From Eunapius fragilis (Eukaryota; Porifera; Demospongiae; Spongillida; Spongillidae): a stretch of 64,000 nt of DNA. Below the pieces are notes generated by a model that had not been told where the DNA came from, did not search any database, and worked only from the letters and a program-made list of their open reading frames with translations. The stretch is from contig OY811992.1 in NCBI GenBank assembly GCA_963681505.1, forward strand, positions 4,318,889 through 4,382,888, written 5' to 3'. The position numbers and the translations under genes are program-made. Below, piece by piece: positions 12,528 through 24,300 of the stretch; position 1 is the stretch's first letter; the number at the start of each line of letters is the position of its first letter.

Positions 12528-15500
12528 ATGATGGTCCTCCGCTTGGTGGTGGTGGTGATACAATTATTACTCACCATGTGCAGTTCAAGTAGTAAGCAGA
12601 CGAATACTATATGTTTGTACATACGTTCGTGAGCCACCATGTACGCGTACAGGACTCCAGCCTGTTAAGGCGTTTGAGTTATGAACCGTGCTCACGCGAG
12701 TGCGTGTTTATGTGAGTATACATGTTATAGACATTCATTAGGGTACATTGTTTGAATGCACGTTTTATGAACATACATTGCTTACAAGTATATGTAAAAT
12801 TATGTGCGTATGGCGGGTAGGTTTATTTCGGTTCTCTAAAAGCAGCCCAACCACCTCTGAATGCTGTGCGCCTGAGGGGACCCCAGTACTTTGATGAAAT
12901 CAGTGATAACTCGAGCAGTGTTATAGTAGCTGGATCAGTCATCCAGCTCTTCTGTTCAGCCAGTGGACAGTTCACTGCTCCCCACATACAGTGGACCAGG
13001 AATAATGTCACCATTCTAGAGACTGCACAGTTGCCTCATCTGATAGTTAACAGTAAAGCAGAGAACACCATCACTTCCTCAGTCCTCACTATCTATGGTT
13101 TCTCATCAAGTGATAATGGAAGTTATCAGTGTTGTGCTTCAGACATTAATGGCAGTACTTTGAGTAAACCACTACTGCTAACAGGTTAGTGTCACAGACG
13201 TATTACTTCAATCACCCATCCTTTACTCTGCAGCTATCAATGGCTCCAACATGTTGAAAATAACACGAGAACTTAGTAACTCCACGTCAGACAGAACATC
13301 TGTTCCTCTTGGAAGTTCAAATATTTCAACCAATGGAACCTTTCTGAGATGTTCAGCTGATCAACCTTCATCCTCTCTTGCTGCACCCAGTGTGATATGG
13401 TTGAAGGATGGGACACAGCTATCTGGTGATGGGGTTAGGGTTGTGATAACTACCAATATCTATACCATTATGGGGACAAACAGGACTGTAAGCTTTGTCC
13501 GTATCTTCAACTTCAGTCAGTCTGATGCTGGAGTGTACCAGTGTGTGTTCTATGACACTCCATCCCAGGGAGGAGAGGTCATCACCACAAAACCATACAA
13601 AGTGGACACAGGTATGGACAGCCACTTTTCATGTGCTGGAATGAATGTGTTTTATCTATATTTGTTAGGTCCAGTCTTCATTACTGCTGCTTCCCCTTTA
13701 TCAGTCACCCTCTGTCCCCCTGAGCCTATGGTCCTCCAAATGAAGGCAGGAGGAGAGTATGCTGGTATTCAATGGAGCAGGACACCAATAGCTCTGAATA
13801 TCAGCAGTGATGAATTGGTGGACTTCCAGCAGACATTTGTGAGGACTGTGACATCAGAACAGGACTGGGGACTATACTTGGCATACGTTATCTTGCCCAA
13901 TAATTCATCTTCCAACATCGCAATCAGCATATCTTGTAATACCACTGTGCCCAGTAAGTCAATAGACAAGACTGAATAATAGTACTGGAATGATTTTTGA
14001 TAGAAAAAATATAAAACAAAAATGATTGGACGCTATTATTGTTTAGAACTCTGTAAGCAGTTGCCTGGGAATCATAACCCTCATCTGTGGCAGAGGCCAC
14101 ACCCCAACACAGGGTCACCTTGTCAGGTTGGAACCATCTTGGGTCATTCCATAACCTGTGGGACTCAAATTGGATGCTATACTTTAGATTTAGTGCAAAT
14201 ACTCATATTTGTCTGACCTAATATGAAGATTAGTTTGATCCAAATAAAGTTTAATAACGTGAATGGTTTACAAAATACACCATCATGAATAATTTAGGTT
14301 TTTTCTTACTGAATTAAAATTTCGACTTTGGAATGTCCTTCTCACAAAATTTGTATGGCTATATTTGGCATCAATGAATGGCTTCCATTCTGTAAAAAGG
14401 ATATCTTTTTTACTGAATGGAAGCCATTCATTGTCTTCATGAAGTCAGAGTATGAGCTAGTTCTGGGAACCACAGGTTTTAAAACAGAAAGATGCCTTTT
14501 TTTGTTTATAGCACTAATCAAAAGTAAGTGTTTACATATGTCTTTAGGTGATATTACATAATAACCTGGACTATAAGATTGTTATGATCTGATTCTCATT
14601 GGTTTCCAGTAGTTGTATTAATAATCGTGAGGTGGATGTGTGGAGGTGTACCAGGGATGTGTGCAAGTACCGGGGATGTGTGCAGGTGTACCAGGGATGT
14701 GTGCAGGTGTACCAGGGATGTGTGCAGGTGTACCAGGGATGTGTGCAGGTGTACCAGGGATGTGTGCAGGTGTACCAGGGATGTGTGCAGGTGTACCAGG
14801 GATGTGTGCCAGGGATGTTTGCCAGGGATGTTTAAATGTGGTATATACTTTTATTGTTATCACTCCAATCACCAGATGGTCCTGCCTCATTCTCCATCTA
14901 CCTACCTCCACAGTCCCCCCTACCAACCAGAGCAGTCCCCTTGGCCAATGGGGCTGCTGTCATGCCACTGGTAGTCATAGTAGCGACAACGGTGGGTGTT
15001 GTGGGCGGAGTCATCATCATTGTTATACTGGTCATTGTAGTCTGCACAGCGGTAGGCGTGGCTCATGCAAGGAGGTCTTGCTGCAATAGCAGGTATGTTT
15101 TTACTGCCAGAAACGGTATAGGATTTGTGTTGCATCCAAGTCTAACTACATTCCACACACTAGCAGATAGGGTCGGTGTTTCTAGACTAGGAAAAAAGTG
15201 ATCAGTGTCACTTTGTCAACCCCTATTGCCACGTCAGGTTTGAAAGCATGAATAGAAAAGGAATTTGCTCTCATAACCCAGTACAATTTCTCATTTCATC
15301 TTTAACCTGCACAGCAATATAAAATGATACTGATCATTAGTATGGGGTACACATCTAAGAGCTGGGCTGTTATAAGAATCAACTTGCATGATATTGTATA
15401 CATGGTGCAAACCTCAGCCATTGGTAACATTCCAGAGAAGGCTGCATACAAATATCTTAGTGGCAAGCTAATTCACATGCAAGCACTTTGTCTTCAGCAC

Positions 15501-15812
15501 TTTCTAATATCAACCAGATCAGTGACATCTTTGATCATATGCAAACAGTTGCCACACACAAAATATTGATGATCCTTTTACAGAACTGTCAAGCGTATGA
15601 AGTGTGGATTGATATGGATAACATATAGACAGTTATGTGCCGCTACATAACACTACACCAGTACTTGAGAATCAAAATTTTAGCACAGAGAACTAAAATG
15701 TAGTCTGGATTTGGGGGGGACATTTTTAACAATGCCAACTGAAATAGTTCCCAGGAGAGACAGAAATGACTGATCTCCTCCATGTCCATACTTTGTCATG
15801 CCAATTATTGGT

Positions 15813-15874
<62 letters not shown>

Positions 15875-15964
15875 CTCACACACATGCATGCACACAAACA
15901 CACACAAACACACACACACATGCATGCACACAAACACACACATGCATGCACACACAAACACACA

Positions 15965-16019
<55 letters not shown>

Positions 16020-16275
16020 AAGTGCCACAGAGGCAGTGCAGATGTACGAGACTATCCAGGAGGTTAACCACACGCTATATCAGAAGAATGAAGAACTACC
16101 TCCTAATCTTATCTCCAAGGACTACGAGGAGGCTCTTGACATGACACTAAATGATGCATATGGACCGCATCAGGGCAATGAAGGACAAGCTTCCCCTCAA
16201 ATGTCCAAGGGCTGTGACATGACACTGAATGATGCATATGACTATGCAAGCACACAAGTCACCTCAAAGGACTAG
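12528..16275 (+). CDS. IgSF receptor paralog B, complete (6 exons, 511 aa)
   Basis: Exons: 12528-12591 (signal peptide [20 protein letters not shown]), 12846-13184 (Ig1), 13234-13611 (Ig2), 13669-13953 (Ig3), 14876-15092 (stalk and TM), 16023-16275 (tail). The sum is 1536 nt, in frame. The first four introns are phase 1 and the last is phase 2, the usual plan for Ig genes. Ig1 shows LFCSASG, then IQWTRN and [11 protein letters not shown]. Ig2 shows FLRCSA, IWLKDG and SDAGVYQC. Ig3 is degenerate, with LCPPE, IQW and ISISCN. The TM is a Val/Ile-rich helix followed by ARRS. The tail has tyrosines in YETI, YEEA and two DMTLNDAY units. Many N-x-S/T sites suit an extracellular glycoprotein. The first ATG of an ATG-ATG pair was used. 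Exon 2 has tandem AAG/CAG acceptors that differ by one residue. Likely a cell-surface signalling receptor; ligand unknown. Confidence 0.85.
14243..14248 (+). promoter_or_regulatory. AATAAA after Ig3 read-through stop, copy B
   Basis: A canonical poly(A) hexamer 264 bases past the stop reached if the Ig3 donor is not used (stop at 13977-13979). The hexamer and its spacing recur in copies C (23105), D (35875) and E (58326). It is a candidate signal for a short, secreted transcript. Confidence 0.4.
14372..14433. repeat. Near-perfect 62-nt palindrome in receptor B intron
   Basis: Centred on GATATC, with arms ATGAATGGCTTCCATTC. It is a slightly diverged copy of the perfect palindrome at 36009-36070 and corresponds to the arms of the much larger inverted repeat in copy C. 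Confidence 0.8.
14640..14834. repeat. 21-bp minisatellite before the TM exon, copy B
   Basis: About eight copies of GTGTACCAGGGATGTGTGCAG, 45-230 bases ahead of the TM exon. The unit is seven codons long, so it stays open in several frames, but no start, conservation or splice linkage supports coding. Related arrays are at 36240-36400 and as a remnant at 26175-26228. Confidence 0.9.
15818..16020. repeat. (CA)n microsatellite at splice acceptor, copy B
   Basis: An interrupted CA tract ending ATACACAAG directly at the tail exon acceptor. It is the counterpart of the tracts in copies A, C, D and E, with a different length and different interruptions. Confidence 0.95.
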
Positions 16276-17924
16276 CAGATGTGATGCATTAACTAATTAA
16301 AGCAAAGCCGGATTACAGACTTTTTATAAAATTTCAAGCAGACTTTTTAAATTTTTTTCTCAATGTTTTATTGTGTTTGGACAGAGGTACACACACTACA
16401 CATAATAACAGCTACACATAACGTTCATCTGCCTGCTGCACATAATGAGGGTATGAGAGTGAGTGAGGATGGCATGAGTGAGTAAGGATGGCATGAGCAT
16501 TAGCTCTAATTAAGGAGTACCATAAAGATCACCCAACACCTTGGATTTACAGGCATTCCCACGAATGGCCAAGTTGTGAAATGACCTTGAGAGCCTTTGG
16601 ACTCCAGGCACCATGACTCTCTACCCACCAATGGGATACACTTCCAGCCCGATTCTCCACGTTTTGTGTTATTTTCAGAGTGGAATTCAGCTGCTCTTGC
16701 AGCAACACCTGAGTACATACCCACTTCCATAATAATAATAGAATTGAGCAGGGATGTAACAGTGACATCAACAGCTGCTGCATGAGGTGCCATTGTCCCA
16801 ATTGGTCACTAAAGATATCTGCTGGTCCAGTCCTTGAGCTGTCTTGACCCCAGCTTCTACCAACTTCAAGATGTGAAGATTAACGAACTCTACGGAAGGT
16901 ATTGTGCACAGTGCACCACGTATGGTGCTATGCCTCAAGGTGACATCACCCCCTCTTTTGCAGGTAACAAAATGATGCCCAAAGGGGTCCAGTGAATCAC
17001 TTGAACAAAGAGGCAAGCGCCGCAAGCCATCAAGTTTGTATCTAAATCCACAGAGGAAGACACCATGTAACTGATATATGTATGTTAAATACTTGTGGTT
17101 CAAAGTGCAAACCCATGCTGACTGATGGATCTCCAGAGATCCACGCTGAAGACAATATTGTATTTGTTGTTGCGCGTGATTGTGTGTATTTTTTGAAAAC
17201 CGGGACCGGGTGATTCTCACAATAGGAGGGTTTTGCAAGGAGTTTGTTTTGCTTTATCGCCATCGGTGAGTTCAAGTAGATGGATAACTCGCACAAACCT
17301 TAGGCCGATGGTAGACTATGCCGTCCACTTTTTAAAATAGCAGGATATAGGGCCAAGCTGCGTATTAGGTCTGGGGAAGAGACTAGCGTGCAGAGCAAAC
17401 TGGTGTGTGTTGGGAGCAGGAATGACAGAGATAAATTTTCAATGGCCCAAATGCGTACACACTACGATGATGAAGTTAATCTGCACTGCGTGGTATTTTG
17501 GATTTACTGTTAAAAATGTGGCACCAATGTGTGAGTAAATTTGGTATCAACACTATAAGTAAACGCTTTCATTAACTATAGCAGAAACGAAGATTTGCAT
17601 ACATCTGCACTGACTTATACAGCACTAGAGGCCTGTTGCAGCTCTGCATGCATATTTCATCTATCTTAAAGGAGGTACACTAGCATATAAGCGCCTGCGC
17701 GAACTGATTTTCCCAAGTAATAACAATATCTTTCTAATGCTTACTTTACCCAGAGACTATCAGTTGTCGTCCAACGGGCAATGCAGCTTCCATGTTGGGG
17801 ACAATGAAGGTGAACAGTGATGATGAAGAGTTTTTGTATAATTAAGTTTTACGTTATTATTTAGTGTATCTAGTTTAATGTAGTTGGACATTAGTGTTGT
17901 AACTTTAAATAACTAAAAGTCACA
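16276..17924. other. Repeated flank I after copy B
   Basis: Homologous to 1327-2640 and 27590-29000. It holds the minus-strand retroelement relic at 16506-17041; the remainder shows no coding features. An ATTAAA lies about 20 bases after the tail stop. Confidence 0.55.
16506..17041 (-). pseudogene. Decayed retrotransposon C-terminal fragment
   Basis: Counterpart of 1558-2082. GHHFVTCKRGGDVTLRHSTI lies in the frame starting near 17041 and GWKCIPLVGRESW in a second frame. The frames are broken by indels, so it is non-functional. Confidence 0.6.
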
Positions 17925-18130
17925 GCAAGTGTTTGGTGAGACACATCTGGCCAAAATTGCCCTGGCATTCTGCATCATGAGGGTGAGGCTGAGGCGACCG
18001 TAGATGCCCGACATAACCTCATTCAGAGGTCTACATAGTTGAGTGGCTACCTTTTTGGATATGGCCAAAAGTACATTGATGGCTTCATTGCCCCATCCCC
18101 CAAACACCTCCACAACCAAAGGGATGCATG
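17925..18130 (-). pseudogene. Second retrotransposon C-terminus fragment
   Basis: The minus frame reads GCSCIPLVVEVFGGWGNEA, then IYGRLSLTLMMQNARAILAR. It is collinear with GWSCIPLVVESFGAWG and IYSRLNLSLVRSNARAFLAR at the end of the 29271-30440 ORF. It sits at the same spacer site where copy C carries the larger fragment, but in opposite orientation. Confidence 0.65.
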
Positions 18131-18504
18131 AGCATCCTCTAAGGGCACTTTTATTATTAAAAAATAATAATTTAAAAATAATTATATCATCTAACAGTCT
18201 TTTCTTGCAAAAGATATATAATTGTGGACAACTGTTCATTAGGAGAAAATAATACAGAGCTTAAAGTAAAGTGCAAACACCTGTGAACACTGTATGCACA
18301 GTGTGCACAGGTAGGTGTTCACACGGATGCACATAGACACTAATGGTAAAAGATTTGCCACAGCAACCATCTATCTGCAAGTAACCTATGAGAAAGTTGG
18401 TGGCATATAGGATAGTGGTGTAAAAAGGAAGGAAACAAGCTAAGGGCAAGTAATAAGGAAAAATTATCTCTCAGCCAGTTATCTTCGGTATATTTCTTCA
18501 AACC

Positions 18505-18990
18505 ATGCCCAATTTTTTTCTGCCCCTGACTTACAAGCCACCCCAAACTGCAATGGTTGAAAAAAAAAATCAGAGTTTTGTTCTTCAGGATGCAGCATCA
18601 ATCAAATGTTGGGCAGAAAGTCCTCAAAATGCACGGGCATCTTCCTTCATGTGCATGGGCATCTTCTTTAATGGAGCTGTTACTGATTGCCCAGAGATCA
18701 TTGTTCAACCACACACTGCAAAGAGATACATAGCTCTATGTGAGATACATTGAGACGCAACTCTCATAGGGAGTGTAAACAGCTTCAACCGTACCTCCCA
18801 GTATTACACCTCTCAAAGCTGATGACAAAGCTCTTGCGAATGCTCCTGGTCTGGCATTGGCAGGAGAACAGAGCACAGAGTAGGAATATTCAGCTCACAA
18901 ATTTGTTCATATCCTGATCAGTTATGGTTACGGGGTAGCAAGGCATAATTAATACACATGTGTTGCCCCCTGTTTATTGTTTCAAAACTG
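18505..18990 (-). pseudogene. RT N-side fragment, decayed
   Basis: DNA homologous to 4554-5105, with frames lost to indels. Recognised by alignment of the plus strand around AGTCCTCAA, then CATCTTC, and TGATGACAAAGCTCTTGCGA. Confidence 0.5.
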
Positions 18991-19309
18991 ACCATTGTGT
19001 TTGCTCTAAACAAGCTCTGCAACTGACCATCCTTGGTTCATTCTTCCTGGATGAATTTTTGGGCTCCCTAATCTAGGCACTTAGTTTCTAACTGAGTTTA
19101 AGTGGTCATGTAAATTAAACTAAAGTGTGCAACTCATTTTCAAGTTTTATGGTTATTTGGTCTAAATAACTGTTTGTAAATTTCTTTTTTCTTTGTCATA
19201 ATTAATCAGCATTTTTAAATGTGGTTACAACAAATTTTAATCCACATACTATACAAAAAAATGCATTAAAAAGTGTTACTGATAGATTTTTAGACTGAGG
19301 ATGGTATCT

Positions 19310-19812
19310 TACCCTCAACAGTGGCAAGGGTAAGGTCATGTTCGTAAATAGGGTAATGATGTGATGACCTGCTTCCACGAATGCACAGAACAACAGCACA
19401 AAGGGAAGCATAAGAGAGTCAAGTGTGTAGCCAGCTAACTACAAGAGAATATGGTTTGTCCTGCTTGGTGGAAATCATGTCTGCCAAACGCCTGTAAAAT
19501 GTTGAACACTCACGAGCCATTCCTCCTGTTGTACTAAAACCCAGTGGTGTAAAGACCCCATGCTCAACCTCTTTCACCCGTTGACTATATTGTTGCCGAT
19601 TCCTGTCTGTGGTATATTGCTGGCAAGTCCATGGAACGGTAGCTTGGAGCGTTGGGGTGGAAGACCCTTACATCAAGGTAAGCATCATGACCACGATTCC
19701 AAAAACTCTTGGCACGTTTATCGAGACGTGAATTCTCATGAGTGTTGGCAGATTTGTGGTGAAAGCCTTCACCATTCAGTGGTTGTAAGTGCTGCCCAGT
19801 CTTGGGTTTACT
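19310..19812 (-). pseudogene. Retrotransposon C-terminal (nuclease-like) relic
   Basis: The frame 19824-19585 keeps SRLDKRAKSFWNRGHDAYLD and then VRVFHPNAPSYR in one reading frame, the best-preserved copy of this segment. The following FTPLVFSTTGGM block is in a shifted frame. Same element family as 9201-9700. Confidence 0.6.
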
Positions 19813-21029
19813 AATGGGTACCATAATGACTCATGTTTAATGTTAATCATACATGCATAAACATGAGCTTGTTGTAATTGTGCACGGGAGGGCAGAGCAG
19901 GATGGCTTATATGTGGTACGCATCCACAAAACTTTCTGTGCGAGTCACATGTAATAAGGTCACCTGTATCGTTTAATAAATTGGGAGGGGCTTATACATC
20001 TTTGCAATCAAACAGAAATGGACCATCAACATTAGTTATGTCAACATTTGAAAACCACACAATGATAACTGCATTAGTGGGATTATGCCTCAAGATACTA
20101 CCTTATAGAGTTGTATGTATGAGTGGGCACAGAACATACCTTCACTGCGTTTGACAAAATATGAATTAAACAGCTTTTCTATGTACAATTGGTTAGGTCA
20201 GTTGGTCCCCCCTCACTCCATGAACGTAAAAGTATAATGGTTAATTATATTTGGCACGCAATGATTTTATATTGTATAGGAGATCAAAATTTCTGTTACA
20301 CTGTCCTTTGTCTGGACCTATGTCTAAGAAATCCTGTTCATCTTGAATCTTTAAAGTTGTTAAGTCACAGTGCTTCACCACAAGAAGTAAATCCAATCCC
20401 AGCCTCAACTTTGAGCATGATTGCAACATGTTTTCAAGATATTCTGTTTGTTAATGAAGGTTAAAGTTATGCAAAACTTTTTAAAGATTGTTTAATTACT
20501 GAGGCTTGTTCCTTACTTGATATTCAAGTTGATACCCAGTGGAAAAAAGAAAAGTCTGAAATTATTGTTGCAATTGGTATAGCTACATATCCAAAAGGTG
20601 GAAATGGATTAACCATCATCACTGAGCCAATTGAGGGATTCCGAAGGTTAAAGGTGCAATCTTGGACTCAGGTTTCAATGGCAGTGTTGTCAAGTGTTCC
20701 CTGACTACATGGTTGGGAGGTTTGTAGTGTACATTGAGGTAGGTTTCTGAGTTGCTCTAATAAAATCTTCACACTTCAAAATCCTGATTAAGTATGTATA
20801 TTTGCATAGGGTTTCAATTTTGAACTTCTTAACAGTACCCACTGAATGGTCTCTTCTAAAATCCTGGATATGCGCCTGCGCACACACATAACAACCACAT
20901 CGCTCCCATCAACAAAGCGCTTTATAACTTCCCCCTTAAGGTTGAGGCGTGTGATTAGCAATATTATGACATCACGTCAACCTGCATTCTGATTTGTGCC
21001 ACCGCAGCTTTGACGTACGCGGGTCTCTG
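19813..21029. other. Repeated flank II leading to copy C
   Basis: Collinear with 9760-10990 and 32150-33230. The 91-codon frame at 20189-20464 is the counterpart of 10053-10403, with a different start and indels. The lack of a conserved frame argues against a gene. Confidence 0.5.
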
Positions 21030-21152
21030 CAGTGGCGAGGTGGCTGGGGGGGCAAACCCGCGTACGTTCGTATATTTGTCAGTATTTTCTAGTTTACTGG
21101 TGATTATGCGGAGAAATACTGGTTTGCCCCCCCAACCACACCGCCACTGCCG
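21030..21152. mobile_element. Short palindromic MITE, unique to the copy C spacer
   Basis: About 120 bases with inverted ends GCAGTGGCG and CGCCACTGC, and G-rich/C-rich inner arms. The paralogous spacers read GCGGGTCTGGTATGAG without it. GGGTCT occurs on both sides here, consistent with a 6-bp target duplication. Confidence 0.7.
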
Positions 21153-21342
21153 GGGTCTGGTATGAGACGGGCCATAATTAGAAGTGGTTCGATCTAAATA
21201 TGCAGCACGCAGTACATAGCCCCGCTACAGGAAAAAGTTAATATTGTGTTCCCGAACACGATTATATCAAACGTTATCGTCGATACAAGCTCATGAAATA
21301 TAAAATCGATGACATAACTGAGCTCAATTAGTGAAGGTCAGT

Positions 21343-21348
21343 CACGTG
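21343..21348. promoter_or_regulatory. Conserved CACGTG upstream of receptor C
   Basis: Same GTCACGTGCTTTATTAC block as in copies B and D, here 33 bases ahead of the start codon. Confidence 0.4.
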
Positions 21349-21375
21349 CTTTATTACTACAAGAGCGCTCGCAAG

Positions 21376-24300
21376 ATGATGGTCCTCCACTTGGTGGTGG
21401 TGGTGATACAATTATTACTCACCATGTGCAGTTCAAGTAGTAAGCAGACGAATACTATATGTTTGTACATACGTTCGTGAGCTACCGTGTGCGCGTACAG
21501 ACTCCATCGTTGAGAGTCTGTTAAGGCGTTTGAGTTCTGAACCGTGCTCACGCGAGTGCGTGTTTATGTGAGTATACATGTATAGACATTCATTAGGGTA
21601 CATTGTTTGAATGCACGTTTTATGGACTTACATTGCTACAAGTATATATTATATGCGTACGGCGGGTAGGTTTATTCCGGTTCTCTAAAAGCAGCCCAAC
21701 CACCTCTGAATGTTGTGAGCCTGAGGGGACCCCAGTACTTTGATGAAATCAGCGATAACTCGAGCAGTGTGATAGTAGCGGGATCAGTCATCCAGCTCTT
21801 CTGTTCAGCCAGTGGACAGTTCACTGCTCCCCACATACAGTGGACCAGGAATAATATCACCATTCCAGAGACTGCACAGTTGCCTCATCTGATGGTTAAC
21901 AGTAGAGCAGAGAACACCATCACTTCCTCAGTCCTCACTATCTATGGTTTCTCATCAAGTGATGATGGAAGCTATCAGTGTTGTGCTTCAGACAGTACTT
22001 TAAGTAAACCATTTCTGCTAACAGGTTAGTGTCACAGATCCTTTCCTTCAATCACCCATCCTTTACTCTGCAGCTATTGATGGCTCCAACGTATTGAGAA
22101 TAAAACGAGAACTTAGTAACACCACATCAGAAAGAACATCTGTTCCTCTTGGAAGTTCAAATGTTTCAACCAATGGAATCTTTCTGAGATGTTCAGCTGA
22201 ACAGCCTTCTTCATCCTCTCTTGCTGCACCCAGTGTGATATGGTTGAAGGATGGGACACAGCTATCTGGTGATGGGGTTAGGGTTGTTGTGACAACTACC
22301 AATACCACTATCATGGGATCAAACAGGACTGTAAGCTTTGTCAAAATCTTCAACTTCAGTCAGTCTGATGCTGGAGTGTACCAGTGTGTGTTCTATGACA
22401 CTCCATCCCAGGGAGGAGAGGTCATCACCACTAAACCATACAAAGTAGACACAGGTATGGACAGCCACTTTTCATGTGTAGGCTATGTATGGATGTGTTT
22501 TATCTTTATTTATTTGTTAGGTCCAGTCTTCATTACTGCTGCTTCCCCTTTATCATTCACCCTCTGTCCCCCTGAGCCTCTGGTCCTCCAAATGGAGGCA
22601 GGAGGAGAGTATGCTGGTATTCAGTGGACCAGGACACCAATAGCTCTGAATATCACTAGTGATGAATTGGTGGACTTTCAGCAGACATTTGTGAGGACTG
22701 TGACATCAGAGCAGGACTGGGGACTATACTTGGCGTCCATTATCTTGCCCAATAATTCATCTTCCAACTTCACAATCACAATCAGCATATCTTGTAATAC
22801 CACTGTGCCCAGTAAGTCAATAGACAAACCTGAATAATAGTATTGGAATGTTTATTGATAGAAAAAATATAAAACGGATGGACACTATTATTGTTTAGAA
22901 CTCTGTAAGCAGTTGTCTGGGAATCTTAACCCCTCCCTTTTTTCATCTGTGGCAGAGGCCACACCCCAACACAGAGTCACCTTGTCAGGTTGGAAACATC
23001 TTGGGTCATTCCATAACCTGTGGGACTCAAATTGGATGCTATACTTTAGATTTAGTGCAAATACTCATATTTGTCTGACCTAATAAGAAGGTTAGTTTGG
23101 TCCAAATAAAGTTTAATAACGTGAATGGTTAACATCGTGAATAATTTAATTTTTTTCTTACTGAAAATTTCGACTTTGGAATGTCATAACTCCCTTCTCA
23201 CAAACTTTGGCATCACATTGATGCTCTCTTAGTGTACAACCCAGCAATAATATGTGTTTATGGGGTGGTGAAAGGGTTGAACAATAAATGTGTATATAGC
23301 ATGGTTTTCAATATTTAGGTCATTTGCAGAAATAATATATATTTTACTGAATGGAAGCCATTCATTGTCTTCATGTATGAGTATGAGCTAGTTCTGGGAA
23401 CCACAGAGGATTTAACAGTAAGACGCCTTTTTTTCTTCTTCATGGTTGTTTATAGCACTAATTAAAAGTAAGTGTTGTTTACATATGTCTCAGGTGATAT
23501 TACATAATAGTTACCCAACCTAAGTAAACTGTGGTTATGGTATGGAACATGACTCAGCACATGTTGTATATCCTCCGTCACATCCTAATAACGCTGACTT
23601 GTGCACTCAGTTGTTTTGTTCAAGCGGTGGTTTGTAAAGCGATGTCAAAAAACCTGTTGTGACCCATTCAAAACTTATCAGTATTGTGTATAAACTACAT
23701 CTATGGAAAGGCTACTATGCCCTGCCCTCCTCCCCTGCCACCTATTTGGGGGTTATACTAGGCTACAGCTAGTCTGGGGACCCAACTGATGGTTGTACTA
23801 CTATCATTCTGGAGACGTGCTTGCAACCGTGTGCTGCATGTAGTGCACGAATTCGTGTAGAATGAATCTGAGTTGAAGCCCCACATATGAGCATGTATAA
23901 GCCATAAGGTTATGAAAAATATAAATCTAAACAATGTGCATGTATTTGTAATGGCCTATTTACATTGATGCTATCTATTACGCTGCGGAAAGACTTGGGG
24001 TTTACCGAGTTAAAGAGCCCCCAGCATAGGCGGCCCCTGGAGGGGGCCGCCAGTGTTCATAGCGGTTGCTATGAACACTGATGGTTTCTTTAGTTACCAA
24101 TGTATGCGCTTTATTTTCTCTATGAATTGAGCTCCGAATTTTAAAGTGCACAATTGAGCGTTATTCGTGATGGAATGTCCGCTGAGTCATGTTCCATACC
24201 ATAAACCACAGTTTACTTAGGTATGGGTAATTGTTACGGTCATTAGCACTTCTCATATAATGATTTCACTGCGCGTAAACGGTGAAATCAGTAGATTGGA

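Noticed and set aside
14599-15089. Frames running from the 21-bp minisatellite into the TM exon
   Set aside because: The TM exon has a good acceptor at 14875/14876 in phase with Ig3. Coding of the array is not needed or conserved.
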